Source: Candidatus Aeolococcus gillhamiae
GTDB lineage: Bacteria; Chloroflexota; Dormibacteria; Aeolococcales; Aeolococcaceae
Assembly (NCBI GenBank): GCA_003244045.1
Contig: QHBU01000024.1
Location: 1-35,764 of the forward strand
Reading direction: 5' to 3'
Length of the DNA stretch: 35,764 nt
A program made the position numbers and the translations under genes. A model generated the notes under the pieces. The model was not told the origin of the DNA and did not search any database. It was given only the letters and a program-made list of their open reading frames with translations. Of the stretch, positions 24,740 to 31,797 are shown piece after piece. Position 1 is the first letter of the stretch; the number at the start of each line of letters is the position of its first letter.

Positions 24740-24778
24740 GTGTACGTTAAATTGCGCGTGTTGCAGGGTGCCGCATGA
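24740..24778 (+). CDS. Short upstream ORF (12 codons) coupled to the GT4 gene
   Basis: A GTG at 24740, with a strong AAGGGAGG site about 8 nt upstream, opens a 12-codon frame (MYVKLRVLQGAA). Its TGA overlaps the glycosyltransferase ATG (ATGA at 24775-24778). The glycosyltransferase has only a weak site of its own (AGGG), so ribosomes finishing this ORF may re-initiate there. It could be a coupling or leader peptide, or the head of a lost gene. Confidence 0.35.
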   Translation: MYVKLRVLQGAA

Positions 24779-25896
24779 CACAACGCCATGTGGTGGTGGT
24801 GGCTCCGCCGTGGTACCCGGTGCCCCCTGACGGATATGGCGGGATCGAACTGGTCGTCGCGCTGCTCTGTGATGCGCTCCGGGGCGCCGGGCACCAGGTT
24901 ACGCTGCTGGCGGCGGAGGGATCGCGGCCCGACGCGATGGTCCTCGCGCCTCGCTCCTGGCGCGGCGACCTCGGACGACCTGAAGAGCGGCTGCGTGAGC
25001 TCACCTATGCGGCGCGGGTTGCTGACGCCCTCGAGGACCTCGGCCGGATCGATGTGATCCACGATCACTGCGGCTTCGCCACCCTGATGGCGACATGCGC
25101 CGCCGACCTCGCCCCGGTGCTCCACACCGTGCACGGCGACATCCCCGAGACCTATTCCGCGTTCTACTCATCGATGGCGCGACGCGCACACTTCGTGTCG
25201 ATCAGCGTGGCCCAGCGTCGCGGCATGCCGGAACTGCCCTGGATCGGCACCGTTCACAATGCGGTCGACGTCGACTCACTGCGAGTCACCGCCTCCAAGG
25301 AGCCGTACCTGCTGTGCTTGGCACGAATCTGCCCGGACAAGGGTCAGCAGGTGGCAATCGAGGCGGCGCGACGCTCCGGAATGCGGCTGGTGCTGGCTGG
25401 AAAGGTGGAGGATATCCCCGAGGCCGCCGACTACTTCGATCGCCTCGTTGCGCCCGCCATCGACGGCGATCGCGTCGTGCACATTGCCAATGTCGCCGGC
25501 GCCGAGAAGGCGCGGCTGCTGTCACACGCCTCCGCACTGCTGGCCCCACTGCAGTGGGAAGAGCCCTTTGGCTTGGCGATGGTCGAGGCGATGGCCAGCG
25601 GGACACCGGTGATCGCCATGGCCCGTGGGGCTGCGCCGGAGCTCGTCACCGAGGGCGTGACCGGCTTCCTGGTGGACGACGTCGATGGCATGGTGGCCGC
25701 TGTGCCACGGACCACGCAGGTCGACCCGTGGCGGTGTGCGGAGGTGACACGCACCCGGTTCGGCCCGGACGCGATGGCCGCCGCCTACCTCCGCCTCTAC
25801 GAGACTCTGATCTGGAAGCCGCCGGTCGTTGCCTCTCCTGCGCACGGTGCGGACGACGCCGAGGCGGCGGTGCTCGCGGGTCGCGGCAACCGGTAG
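24775..25896 (+). CDS. Glycosyltransferase family 4 (GT-B fold)
   Basis: The 373-residue protein is a retaining GT-B glycosyltransferase of the GT4 type. The N-terminal acceptor domain begins RHVVVVAPPWYPVPPDGYGG with the Gly-rich loop, followed by IDVIHDHCGFATLMATC and VLHTVHGDIPETYSAF. The C-terminal donor domain has LLCLARICPDKGQQVAIEAA, LVLAGKVEDI, and the nucleotide-sugar signature EEPFGLAMVEAMASGTPVIA with APELVTEGVTGFLVDD. It is complete, soluble and close to the usual length. Its place directly after the HAD-GH65 gene suggests a shared role in sugar or glycan metabolism. Donor and acceptor are unknown. Confidence 0.92.
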   Translation: MTQRHVVVVAPPWYPVPPDGYGGIELVVALLCDALRGAGHQVTLLAAEGSRPDAMVLAPRSWRGDLGRPEERLRELTYAARVADALEDLGRIDVIHDHCGFATLMATCAADLAPVLHTVHGDIPETYSAFYSSMARRAHFVSISVAQRRGMPELPWIGTVHNAVDVDSLRVTASKEPYLLCLARICPDKGQQVAIEAARRSGMRLVLAGKVEDIPEAADYFDRLVAPAIDGDRVVHIANVAGAEKARLLSHASALLAPLQWEEPFGLAMVEAMASGTPVIAMARGAAPELVTEGVTGFLVDDVDGMVAAVPRTTQVDPWRCAEVTRTRFGPDAMAAAYLRLYETLIWKPPVVASPAHGADDAEAAVLAGRGNR

Positions 25897-26089
25897 CCGC
25901 CCCACCCACCGCTCTACGAGGACCGTCCCCAACTGGGGCGTCGCCGACTGAGCAGCTAACTGACAGCGCCAACGGTGTTCGGGCGAAGTGGCTCATTCCG
26001 TGCTGGCGGCGCGGTGCGCACCGGCCACCGCCACGTTGGGAGGCGCGGACCATCGTGGTGGTGGCCTGTACGTCAAGATCGTCGCCGAC

Positions 26090-26458
26090 TAGGCAACGGG
26101 ACGGGAGAAGGGTCGCGACGCCGCGTGGATCGCCGAGGTCGACGGCCGCAGGGTCGGATGCGTGTTCTGTGTGGCCAGGGACGCGGAGGTCGCGCAGTTG
26201 CGGATCCTTTTGGTGGACCCCGTTGCTCGCGGCCTTGGTATCGGGCGGCGACTGGTCGAGGAGTGTGTCCAGTTCGCCCGGAAGGTCGGATACCAGCGCG
26301 TGGTCCTCTGGACGAACCACCCATTGGTGTCCGCGGCTCGGATCTACGTTGCGGCCGGTTTCACGCTGGCCACTGAGGAACATCACCACAGCTTTGGGGT
26401 CGACCTCGTCGGTCAGGTCTACGAACTCGACCTGGCCACCGGACGCGGCCGACATTGA
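26090..26458 (+). pseudogene. GNAT acetyltransferase remnant with in-frame stop
   Basis: From about 26120 the frame reads AAWIAEVDGRRVGCVFCVAR, then VAQLRILLVDPVARGLGIGR and RLVEECVQFARKVG, ending YELDLATGRGRH. This is the GNAT core with the acetyl-CoA loop (RGLGIGRRL) and the FGVDLVGQVYELDL end of MarR-associated acetyltransferases. Upstream in the same frame a TAG at 26090-26092 interrupts KIVAD-stop-ATGREKGRDAAWIAEVDG, where relatives have an uninterrupted helix. The first about 40 residues are not recognisable. A GTG at 26162 could start a 98-residue remnant lacking the first beta strands, probably inactive. Confidence 0.6.
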
Positions 26459-26767
26459 GCCTGCGCTCGGGGGATCGTCGCGCGCCGTCAGCAGCCCGGG
26501 GGCAACCGCGTGCGTGGGTGGCGTCACGGTCCTTGGTGGGCGTCGTCGGTATCGGAGCTGTGTTCCTCGCGTCTTGTTGATGAGATGCACGAACGCCTGG
26601 AGTTGTGCGCGCAGGTCCGGGTAGAGGTCGCCGGTGTCGGGGAAGGCCAGCGCCCGCGACCGACGCCCGTATGCATCGAATGCCAGAGCCCTTGCGGGCG
26701 TGTGCCTGCCGCCGGCCCGCATTGGCGGCGACCGCCCAAGCCCCGAATGGTCACCGCCCGCCAGCTG
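26459..26767. other. Gene-free stretch between the GNAT remnant and the FNT gene
   Basis: No supported gene. On the minus strand at about 26570-26690 a frame reads ALAFDAYGRRSRALAFPDTG and continues DLYPDLRAQLQAFVHLIN, which looks protein-like, but has no recognised family and no start or stop of its own. It may be another gene relic. Confidence 0.35.
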
Positions 26768-27622
26768 TTACGGCGCTCGGCTCGTGCGGGCCTTCTCGCT
26801 CGTTTGCGCGAGCCGGAAGATCGTGACCAGACCCACGCCGCCAACGAGGTTCCCGGCCGTGGTGATACCCATCCAGGCGGCAACCTCAAGCCATGAATGG
26901 CTGGTGTGCTGGAAGCCTACGAAGATCAGCGCGGCGCCAACCACCGTGTGCGAGGTGTTGGCCGCGAAGACCACAAAACCGGCAGCCCAGATGACCAGGA
27001 TCTTGCCTAGGACATTGCGGACGGCGAGGACGAGCCAAGTCAGCACGGTCATGATGAGGCCGGCCAGAACGGCTGACACGAAAACGGCCAACAAGGGCAG
27101 GTTCAACTTGTAGTCAGCGTAGGCGGTGTAGCCAGCAATGATGGGCGCGCCAATCGCCTCGGGCACAGACAACATCGCCGCCATGGCAACGCAGCCAAAC
27201 ATGTTGCCGACCCACGAGACTGCCCAGAGCCGTAGCAGATCAACCGCCCTACCATCACCCTTGACTACGGCCACCACCGGGATCAGGAAGTTTTCGGTGA
27301 AGAGCTCGGATCGACCCAAGATGACGAAGACAAAGCCAATCGGAAAGACGACTCCTGCCAAGACCAGCGCTGCGTACAGCCCTGCGCGAGGTGCGGCGCC
27401 GAGGAGCGCTCCGATGACCACCGCCGCCGCGAGGCCGCCAAGGGAGACCTCGACCCCGCCAATGATGGCGGTGATCAGGATATCGGCAGTGCTGCGTCCC
27501 AATCGCGCCTCGCCGACCGCCGACCCGCGCTCGATGACGTCGTCGGGCTCCTCGCCGAGAACCTCGTCGACCGGAAGGCTGTCGTCTTCTCCCGCTTTCG
27601 GCCTGTTCGCGGTGCGAGCCAT
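26768..27622 (-). CDS. Formate/nitrite transporter (FNT) family channel
   Basis: The 284-residue membrane protein belongs to the pentameric FNT channels, which pass formate, nitrite, hydrosulfide or small organic anions. It starts MARTANRPKAGEDDSLPVDE (ATG at 27620-27622); the longer frame upstream has no family similarity. A soluble N-terminal stretch of about 65 residues precedes six hydrophobic helices. Family landmarks include ILGRSELFTENFLIPVVAVV, the LRLWAVSWVGNMFGC helix, and FVVFAANTSHTVVGA with a central His in the pore region. A CACAAT box 8 nt upstream may be its -10. No formate dehydrogenase or nitrite reductase is nearby, so the substrate is open. Confidence 0.85.
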   Translation of the reverse strand: MARTANRPKAGEDDSLPVDEVLGEEPDDVIERGSAVGEARLGRSTADILITAIIGGVEVSLGGLAAAVVIGALLGAAPRAGLYAALVLAGVVFPIGFVFVILGRSELFTENFLIPVVAVVKGDGRAVDLLRLWAVSWVGNMFGCVAMAAMLSVPEAIGAPIIAGYTAYADYKLNLPLLAVFVSAVLAGLIMTVLTWLVLAVRNVLGKILVIWAAGFVVFAANTSHTVVGAALIFVGFQHTSHSWLEVAAWMGITTAGNLVGGVGLVTIFRLAQTSEKARTSRAP

Positions 27623-27630
27623 CGGATCAG

Positions 27631-27636
27631 ATTGTG
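27631..27636 (-). promoter_or_regulatory. Candidate -10 box of the FNT gene
   Basis: On the minus strand CACAAT ends 8 nt before the ATG, the same sequence and spacing as before the ABC exporter ATPase gene. No good -35 was found and no Shine-Dalgarno sequence is visible. Confidence 0.3.
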
Positions 27637-28116
27637 GCCTGCCGTCGACCGAGGCGCTTGCGGGGCAGATGGCGGCGGACGCCAGCCACCCGGATCCCAT
27701 TGGCTTGACCGTTGGGCGCATCGGGCCGGCCTTCCCTCGTATGGCACGTATCGGTGGGTGGGTCAGAAGCGGACAGACAGCGCGGGTGCGGCCGGTTCCT
27801 CTCCTCCGAAGACGATGGGGCGGTCTGACTGCGGGCGCCCTCGCTGAGAGCGCGCACGTTCGACCCCAGGAACCTGGTCAGCGGGTTTGGAGGCGTGAGC
27901 GCGGTGCAGTCGGTGCGGTGCACCTGCTCGTTTGGATGAGGACGCGGTGCTCGGGAGGCACGCGCACTGCACGCCGGCGCGCGTAGTCGTATGCCGATTG
28001 GCCGGTGTAGTGGGTCCAGGATTTCCCAGACCGCTACTCTCGGCCGGACCGACGTGGTCCAGATCCGACCGCAGCGGCGCGATTTCCGGGGACCGCCCGC
28101 GAAGGCCGGACCTGCC
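27637..28116. other. Gene-free stretch of about 480 nt before the aryl-CoA operon
   Basis: No convincing frame on either strand. Open frames crossing here are extensions of shadows from the FNT and ligase genes. No RNA gene or strong hairpin was recognised. Confidence 0.45.
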
Positions 28117-28152
28117 ATCACGGTAGATTGACGACCGTCAGCAAACCGTGAT
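28117..28152. promoter_or_regulatory. Nested palindromes: candidate operator of the aryl-CoA operon
   Basis: ATCACGGT (28117-28124) and ACCGTGAT (28145-28152) are a perfect 8-bp inverted repeat. Centred within the spacer is a second perfect repeat, TGACG-AC-CGTCA (28129-28140). Together they cover the -35, the spacer and the first base of the -10 of the operon promoter. A repressor bound here would block RNA polymerase. The PaaX-type protein encoded at the end of the operon is the natural candidate ligand, but the sequence does not resemble the E. coli PaaX site. Confidence 0.5.
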
Positions 28153-28157
28153 AGCGT
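28128..28157 (+). promoter_or_regulatory. Candidate promoter of the aryl-CoA operon
   Basis: TTGACG (28128-28133), an 18-nt spacer and TAGCGT (28152-28157, TAnnnT) form a promoter overlapping the nested palindromes. Transcription would start near 28164, leaving a leader of about 55 nt that contains the GAGGAGG ribosome site at 28207-28213. Confidence 0.5.
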
Positions 28158-28220
28158 CGCGGCAGCCAGGACGGGCGGCGTCCAGGAGGACGTCGCGGCG
28201 CCGGGCGAGGAGGCGATCAG

Positions 28221-29825
28221 ATCACGCGGTCCGCGCACGTCGACAGCTTCGCCCGGGACCACCTCCCGCCGCGCCAGCAGTGGCCCAAGCTGATCTTCGC
28301 CCTGCCCGAGCTGCTCTACCCCGAACAGCTCAACTGCGCGCATGAGCTGCTGGACGCCACCGCCGCGCGCCTCGGCGGCGACCGCCGCTGCCTGGTCACC
28401 GACAGCGTGACGTGGACGTACGCGGACCTGCTGCGCCACACCAACCGGATCGCCAACGTGCTCGTCAGGGACCTCGGACTGGTGCCGGGCAACCGCGTGC
28501 TGATGCGTGGCACCAACAATCCCTGGCAGGTCGCGTGCTGGCTGGCTGTCCTCAAGGCCGGTGGGGTGGTGGTGAGCACGATGCCGCTGCTGCGCGCCGG
28601 CGAGCTTCGGCCGGTCATCGAGGCGGCCCAGCCGTCCCTGGCGATCTGTGATGTCGGCCTCGCCGATGAGCTCGTCGCCGCCGGAACCGGCGGGGCGGCG
28701 ATCGTCCCGGTGGGGGGTGGCGGCGCCGACGACATGACCGTCCGAGCAGCGTCGCGGCCCGACAGCTTCGCGGCCGTGCCGACCGCAGCGGACGACGTGG
28801 CGCTCATTGCTTTCACCTCCGGGACCACGGGGCGGCCGAAGGGCTGCATGCACTTCCATCGCGATGTGCTGGCCATCGCCGACACGTTCTCGAGCCACGT
28901 TCTGCGCCCGCACTGCGACAGCCTGTTCGTGGCCAGCCCGCCGATGGCCTTCACGTACGGGCTCGGCGGCATGTTGGTGTTCCCGCTGCGTGTCGGCGCC
29001 GCCAGCCTGCTGCCGGAGAAGACGGCGCCGCCGCTGCTCGCCGAGGCGATCGCGCGCCACCGCGCCACCGCGGTGTTCACCGCGCCGACCGCGTACCGCG
29101 CCATGCTCCGCCTGCCCGGAGTCGCGCTCGATTCGCTCGAACACTGCGTCTCGGCAGGCGAGCACCTGCCCGCCGCGACCTGGGAGGCGTGGCGAGAGGC
29201 GACGGGGCAGCGCATCATCGACGGCATCGGCGCCACCGAGATGCTGCACATCTTCATCTCAGCGTCCGCTGATGAGGTGCGACCCGGGTCCACCGGGCGC
29301 GCTGTGCCCGGCTTTCGCGCACGCGTCGTCGATGACGATGGACAGCCCGTCGCCGACGGAGACGTCGGCCGCCTCCAGGTGCAGGGACCGGTCGGCTGCC
29401 GCTACCTCTCCGACGAGCGCCAGCTGGAGTACGTGCGCGACGGCTGGAACGTCACCGGCGACTCGTACGTGCGTGACGAGGACGGCTACTACTGGTACCA
29501 GGCGCGCACCGACGACATGATCATCTCGTCGGGCTACAACATCGCCGGGCCGGAGGTGGAAGGTGCGCTGCTGCGACACCCTGACGTGGCCGAAGCGGCC
29601 GTGGTCGGCGTGCCTGATGAGGATCGCGGAACGGTGGTGAAGGCGTTCGTCGTCCTCGCCGCGGACACCGAGGCGTCGGCCGTCAGCGCGCGCCTCCTCC
29701 AGGACTTCGTTAAGCACCAGATTGCGCCGTACAAGTATCCGCGGGTCATCGAGTTCGTCGAAGCGCTGCCGCGTACCTCCAGCGGCAAGGTGCAGCGCTT
29801 CCGACTCCGCGAGCAGGTGAGATGA
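28221..29825 (+). CDS. 2-aminobenzoate/benzoate-type aryl-CoA ligase, with ATC at the expected start
   Basis: This ANL-superfamily enzyme activates an aromatic acid to its CoA thioester with ATP. Homology begins at ITRSAHVDSFARDHLPPRQQ and runs on through LPELLYPEQLNCAHELLDAT, as in benzoate- and 2-aminobenzoate-CoA ligases. Taking ATC 28221 as codon 1 gives 534 residues, the normal length. Motifs are the AMP loop FTSGTTGRPKG (from residue 199), DGIGATEMLHIF, DGWNVTGDSYVRDEDGYYWY and the catalytic Lys523 in SSGKVQRF. No ATG, GTG or TTG lies in frame between the stop at 28152-28154 and this point; a GAGGAGG site sits exactly 7 nt before the ATC. The first conventional start is GTG 28407, which would remove 62 conserved residues. 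The stop overlaps the SDR start (ATGA). Confidence 0.87.
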   Translation: MTRSAHVDSFARDHLPPRQQWPKLIFALPELLYPEQLNCAHELLDATAARLGGDRRCLVTDSVTWTYADLLRHTNRIANVLVRDLGLVPGNRVLMRGTNNPWQVACWLAVLKAGGVVVSTMPLLRAGELRPVIEAAQPSLAICDVGLADELVAAGTGGAAIVPVGGGGADDMTVRAASRPDSFAAVPTAADDVALIAFTSGTTGRPKGCMHFHRDVLAIADTFSSHVLRPHCDSLFVASPPMAFTYGLGGMLVFPLRVGAASLLPEKTAPPLLAEAIARHRATAVFTAPTAYRAMLRLPGVALDSLEHCVSAGEHLPAATWEAWREATGQRIIDGIGATEMLHIFISASADEVRPGSTGRAVPGFRARVVDDDGQPVADGDVGRLQVQGPVGCRYLSDERQLEYVRDGWNVTGDSYVRDEDGYYWYQARTDDMIISSGYNIAGPEVEGALLRHPDVAEAAVVGVPDEDRGTVVKAFVVLAADTEASAVSARLLQDFVKHQIAPYKYPRVIEFVEALPRTSSGKVQRFRLREQVR

Positions 29826-30562
29826 CGGTTGCAGTGGTGACGGGCGCCTCGCGTGGCATCGGTCGCGCGATCACGCAGGACCTCGCATCGCGCGGTCACC
29901 AAGTTGTCGCTATGGCGCGCAATCGGACGGCGCTCGAAGCGCTGGCCCGTGAGGTTGCCGGCGACGTGGTCCCGATCGTGTGCGATGTGAGCGACGAGAA
30001 CGCTGTCAACGAGGCGTTCGCCGGCCTGGGCGATGTCGACATCCTGGTGAACAATGCCGGGGCAGCGACGTCGAACCCTGTTCACCGAACCACGCTAACG
30101 CAGTGGGACGAGATGCTGCGTGTCAACGCCACTGGCCCATTCCTCTGCACGCGCGCGGTGCTCCGCGGGATGCGCCAGCGGGACCACGGGCGGATCGTCA
30201 CCATCGCGTCGGTGGCGGGACTGTCCGGGGGCCGGTACATCGCCGCCTACGCAGCCTCGAAGCACGCGGCGGTCGGGTTGATACGCGTGGTCGCCGCCGA
30301 GGTGCGAGGCAGTGGGGTCACCGCCAACGCCGTGTGCCCCTCGTACGTGCGCACCGCGATGACGGACAACACCGTCGCCGCCATCGAGGAGCGCAGCGGT
30401 GGGGCGGCCGGTTCGGGGGAGGCGATCCTGGTGGCGCAGATGGGACTCGGCCGGTTGATCGAGCCGGAGGAGGTCGCCGCCGCAGTTGCCTACCTGCTGT
30501 CGCCGGCGGCGGCGGCCGTCAACGGCGAGGTTATCGTCATCGACGGCGGAGGTGGCGAGTGA
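29822..30562 (+). CDS. Short-chain dehydrogenase/reductase (3-hydroxyacyl-CoA dehydrogenase-like)
   Basis: The 246-residue classical SDR oxidises or reduces a ketone/alcohol with NAD(P). It has TGASRGIG in the first loop, VCDVSDENAV, the NNAG motif (ILVNNAGAA), the catalytic Ser in IASVAGLSGG, the YAASK pair, and the VCPSYVRTAMT region after it, ending NGEVIVIDGGGGE. Fold and length are complete. It overlaps the ligase gene by 4 nt upstream (ATGA) and the crotonase gene by 4 nt downstream (GTGA). In the proposed pathway it could reduce the ring ketone left by the monooxygenase/reductase, or act in beta-oxidation; sequence cannot separate these. Confidence 0.92.
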   Translation: MTVAVVTGASRGIGRAITQDLASRGHQVVAMARNRTALEALAREVAGDVVPIVCDVSDENAVNEAFAGLGDVDILVNNAGAATSNPVHRTTLTQWDEMLRVNATGPFLCTRAVLRGMRQRDHGRIVTIASVAGLSGGRYIAAYAASKHAAVGLIRVVAAEVRGSGVTANAVCPSYVRTAMTDNTVAAIEERSGGAAGSGEAILVAQMGLGRLIEPEEVAAAVAYLLSPAAAAVNGEVIVIDGGGGE

Positions 30563-31374
30563 GCTCTATCGCCACGCCGCGCCAGTGGACGAACTTCCGC
30601 GTCGTGGTGCGCCGCGGGGTCATGGCGATCGCACTGGACCGACCCGACCGTCTCAACGCGCTTACGTTCGACGTCTACGCCGACCTGCGCGACCTCTTCG
30701 CGGACCTGCGCGAGCGCGAGGACGTGGGGGCGGTGACGCTGACCGGGAGCGGACGCGGGTTCTGCTCCGGTGGTGACGTCGACGAGATCATCAGGCCGCT
30801 GCTCGACGCGGACGCGCAGCGGCGGCTCGAGTTCACGCGCATGACCGGCGCCGTGATCGAGAACATGCGGCGGTGCCCGCAGCCGGTCATCGCCGCCGTC
30901 AACGGTGTGGCGGCCGGGGCCGGTGCGGTGCTCGCCCTGGCCGCCGACTTCCGCCTGCTCGTTCCCACCGCAACGTTCCGCTTCCTGTTCACGCAGGTGG
31001 GCCTCTCCGGCGGTGACATGGGCGCCGCCTACCTGCTCCCACGAGTGGTCGGGCTGGCACGGGCCACCGAGATCCTCATGCTCGGCGATCCCGTGGGCGC
31101 TCAACGTGCGCTGGAGATCGGTCTTGCCAATGGCATCGTCGACGCGTCTGCGTTGCAGGACGAGGCCGCGGCACTCGCGGACCGCATCGCCTCGGGGCCG
31201 CGACGGGCGTACGCGGCGACCAAGCAGATGCTCACCGACGAGCAGGACATGGACCTCGCCCGCGCCATCGAGCACGAGGCCCTCGCGCAGGCGCAGCTCA
31301 TGGACACGGACGACCATCGCGAGTTCCACGCGGCCTTCAGCGAGCGGCGGCCGCCGCGCTGGAGCGGCCGGTGA
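30559..31374 (+). CDS. Crotonase-family enzyme (enoyl-CoA hydratase or ring hydrolase)
   Basis: The GTG at 30559, with GGAGG at 30548-30552, gives a 271-residue crotonase, an enzyme class that stabilises CoA enolates. The first oxyanion-hole segment is TGSGRGFCSGGDVDEII, and the second is VNGVAAGAGAVLALAADFRL. Where typical hydratases have a QPE-type catalytic Glu before the PGxGG turn, this protein reads FLFTQVGLSGGDMGAAYLLP. Simple enoyl-CoA hydration by the usual two-Glu mechanism is therefore uncertain. Aspartate-based members such as MenB and the ring-opening hydrolase BadI are worth comparing. Both ends overlap neighbouring genes by 4 nt (GTGA), so expression is coupled. A ring-opening role in the operon is inference. 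Confidence 0.88.
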   Translation: MSSIATPRQWTNFRVVVRRGVMAIALDRPDRLNALTFDVYADLRDLFADLREREDVGAVTLTGSGRGFCSGGDVDEIIRPLLDADAQRRLEFTRMTGAVIENMRRCPQPVIAAVNGVAAGAGAVLALAADFRLLVPTATFRFLFTQVGLSGGDMGAAYLLPRVVGLARATEILMLGDPVGAQRALEIGLANGIVDASALQDEAAALADRIASGPRRAYAATKQMLTDEQDMDLARAIEHEALAQAQLMDTDDHREFHAAFSERRPPRWSGR

Positions 31375-31793
31375 GCGAGACCCCTCACACACTCATCAAC
31401 CCCGCCGAGCTCGGCGCGGCGGCAGGGTTCAGCCATGGTGTGCTGGCGGGCCCGGGCCGCGCCCTGTACATCGCGGGCCAGGTCGGCGCGGATGACGGCG
31501 GAGCGGTCGTCGGCGGCGGCATCGTCGCTCAGTTCGATGCGGCCCTGGGGCGAATTGTTGCCGTGGTGAGCCATGCCGGTGGCGCGTCGGAGCACGTGGT
31601 GTCGATGACCATCTACACGACGGTGCTCGACGACTACCGATCCAAACGCGGAGAGGTTGGCGCCGCGTACCGACGACACTTCGGGCGGCACTTCCCCGCC
31701 ATGGCTCTCGTGGGCGTCACCGAGCTTGTGGACCCAGCGGCCGTGGTCGAGATCAGCGCCGTCGCCGTGGTGCCTGTGGCGACCTGGATGTGA
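31371..31793 (+). CDS. RidA family protein (enamine/imine deaminase type)
   Basis: The 140-residue protein begins [20 protein letters not shown] and follows the RidA/YjgF fold: [17 protein letters not shown], then [31 protein letters not shown] and a closing [17 protein letters not shown] strand. RidA proteins are trimeric and hydrolyse reactive enamines/imines to ketones plus ammonia. The strict RidA Arg of the C-terminal motif (usually RxxV before the last strand) is not evident here, so it may belong to an Rid1-7 side group. It sits in an operon whose predicted monooxygenase product is an enamine, which gives a direct reason for its presence. GTG start, overlapping the crotonase stop by 4 nt; the next gene starts 4 nt after its stop. 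Confidence 0.87.
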   Translation: MSETPHTLINPAELGAAAGFSHGVLAGPGRALYIAGQVGADDGGAVVGGGIVAQFDAALGRIVAVVSHAGGASEHVVSMTIYTTVLDDYRSKRGEVGAAYRRHFGRHFPAMALVGVTELVDPAAVVEISAVAVVPVATWM

Positions 31794-31797
31794 GCTC

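Noticed and set aside
25095-26624. 509-codon plus-strand frame across the GT4 gene and GNAT remnant
   Set aside because: Arg/Gly-rich shadow frame without motifs. The GT4 and GNAT frames show clear family signatures.
27627-29249. 540-codon minus-strand frame opposite the ligase
   Set aside because: Antisense composition and no domain. The plus strand has full ligase homology.
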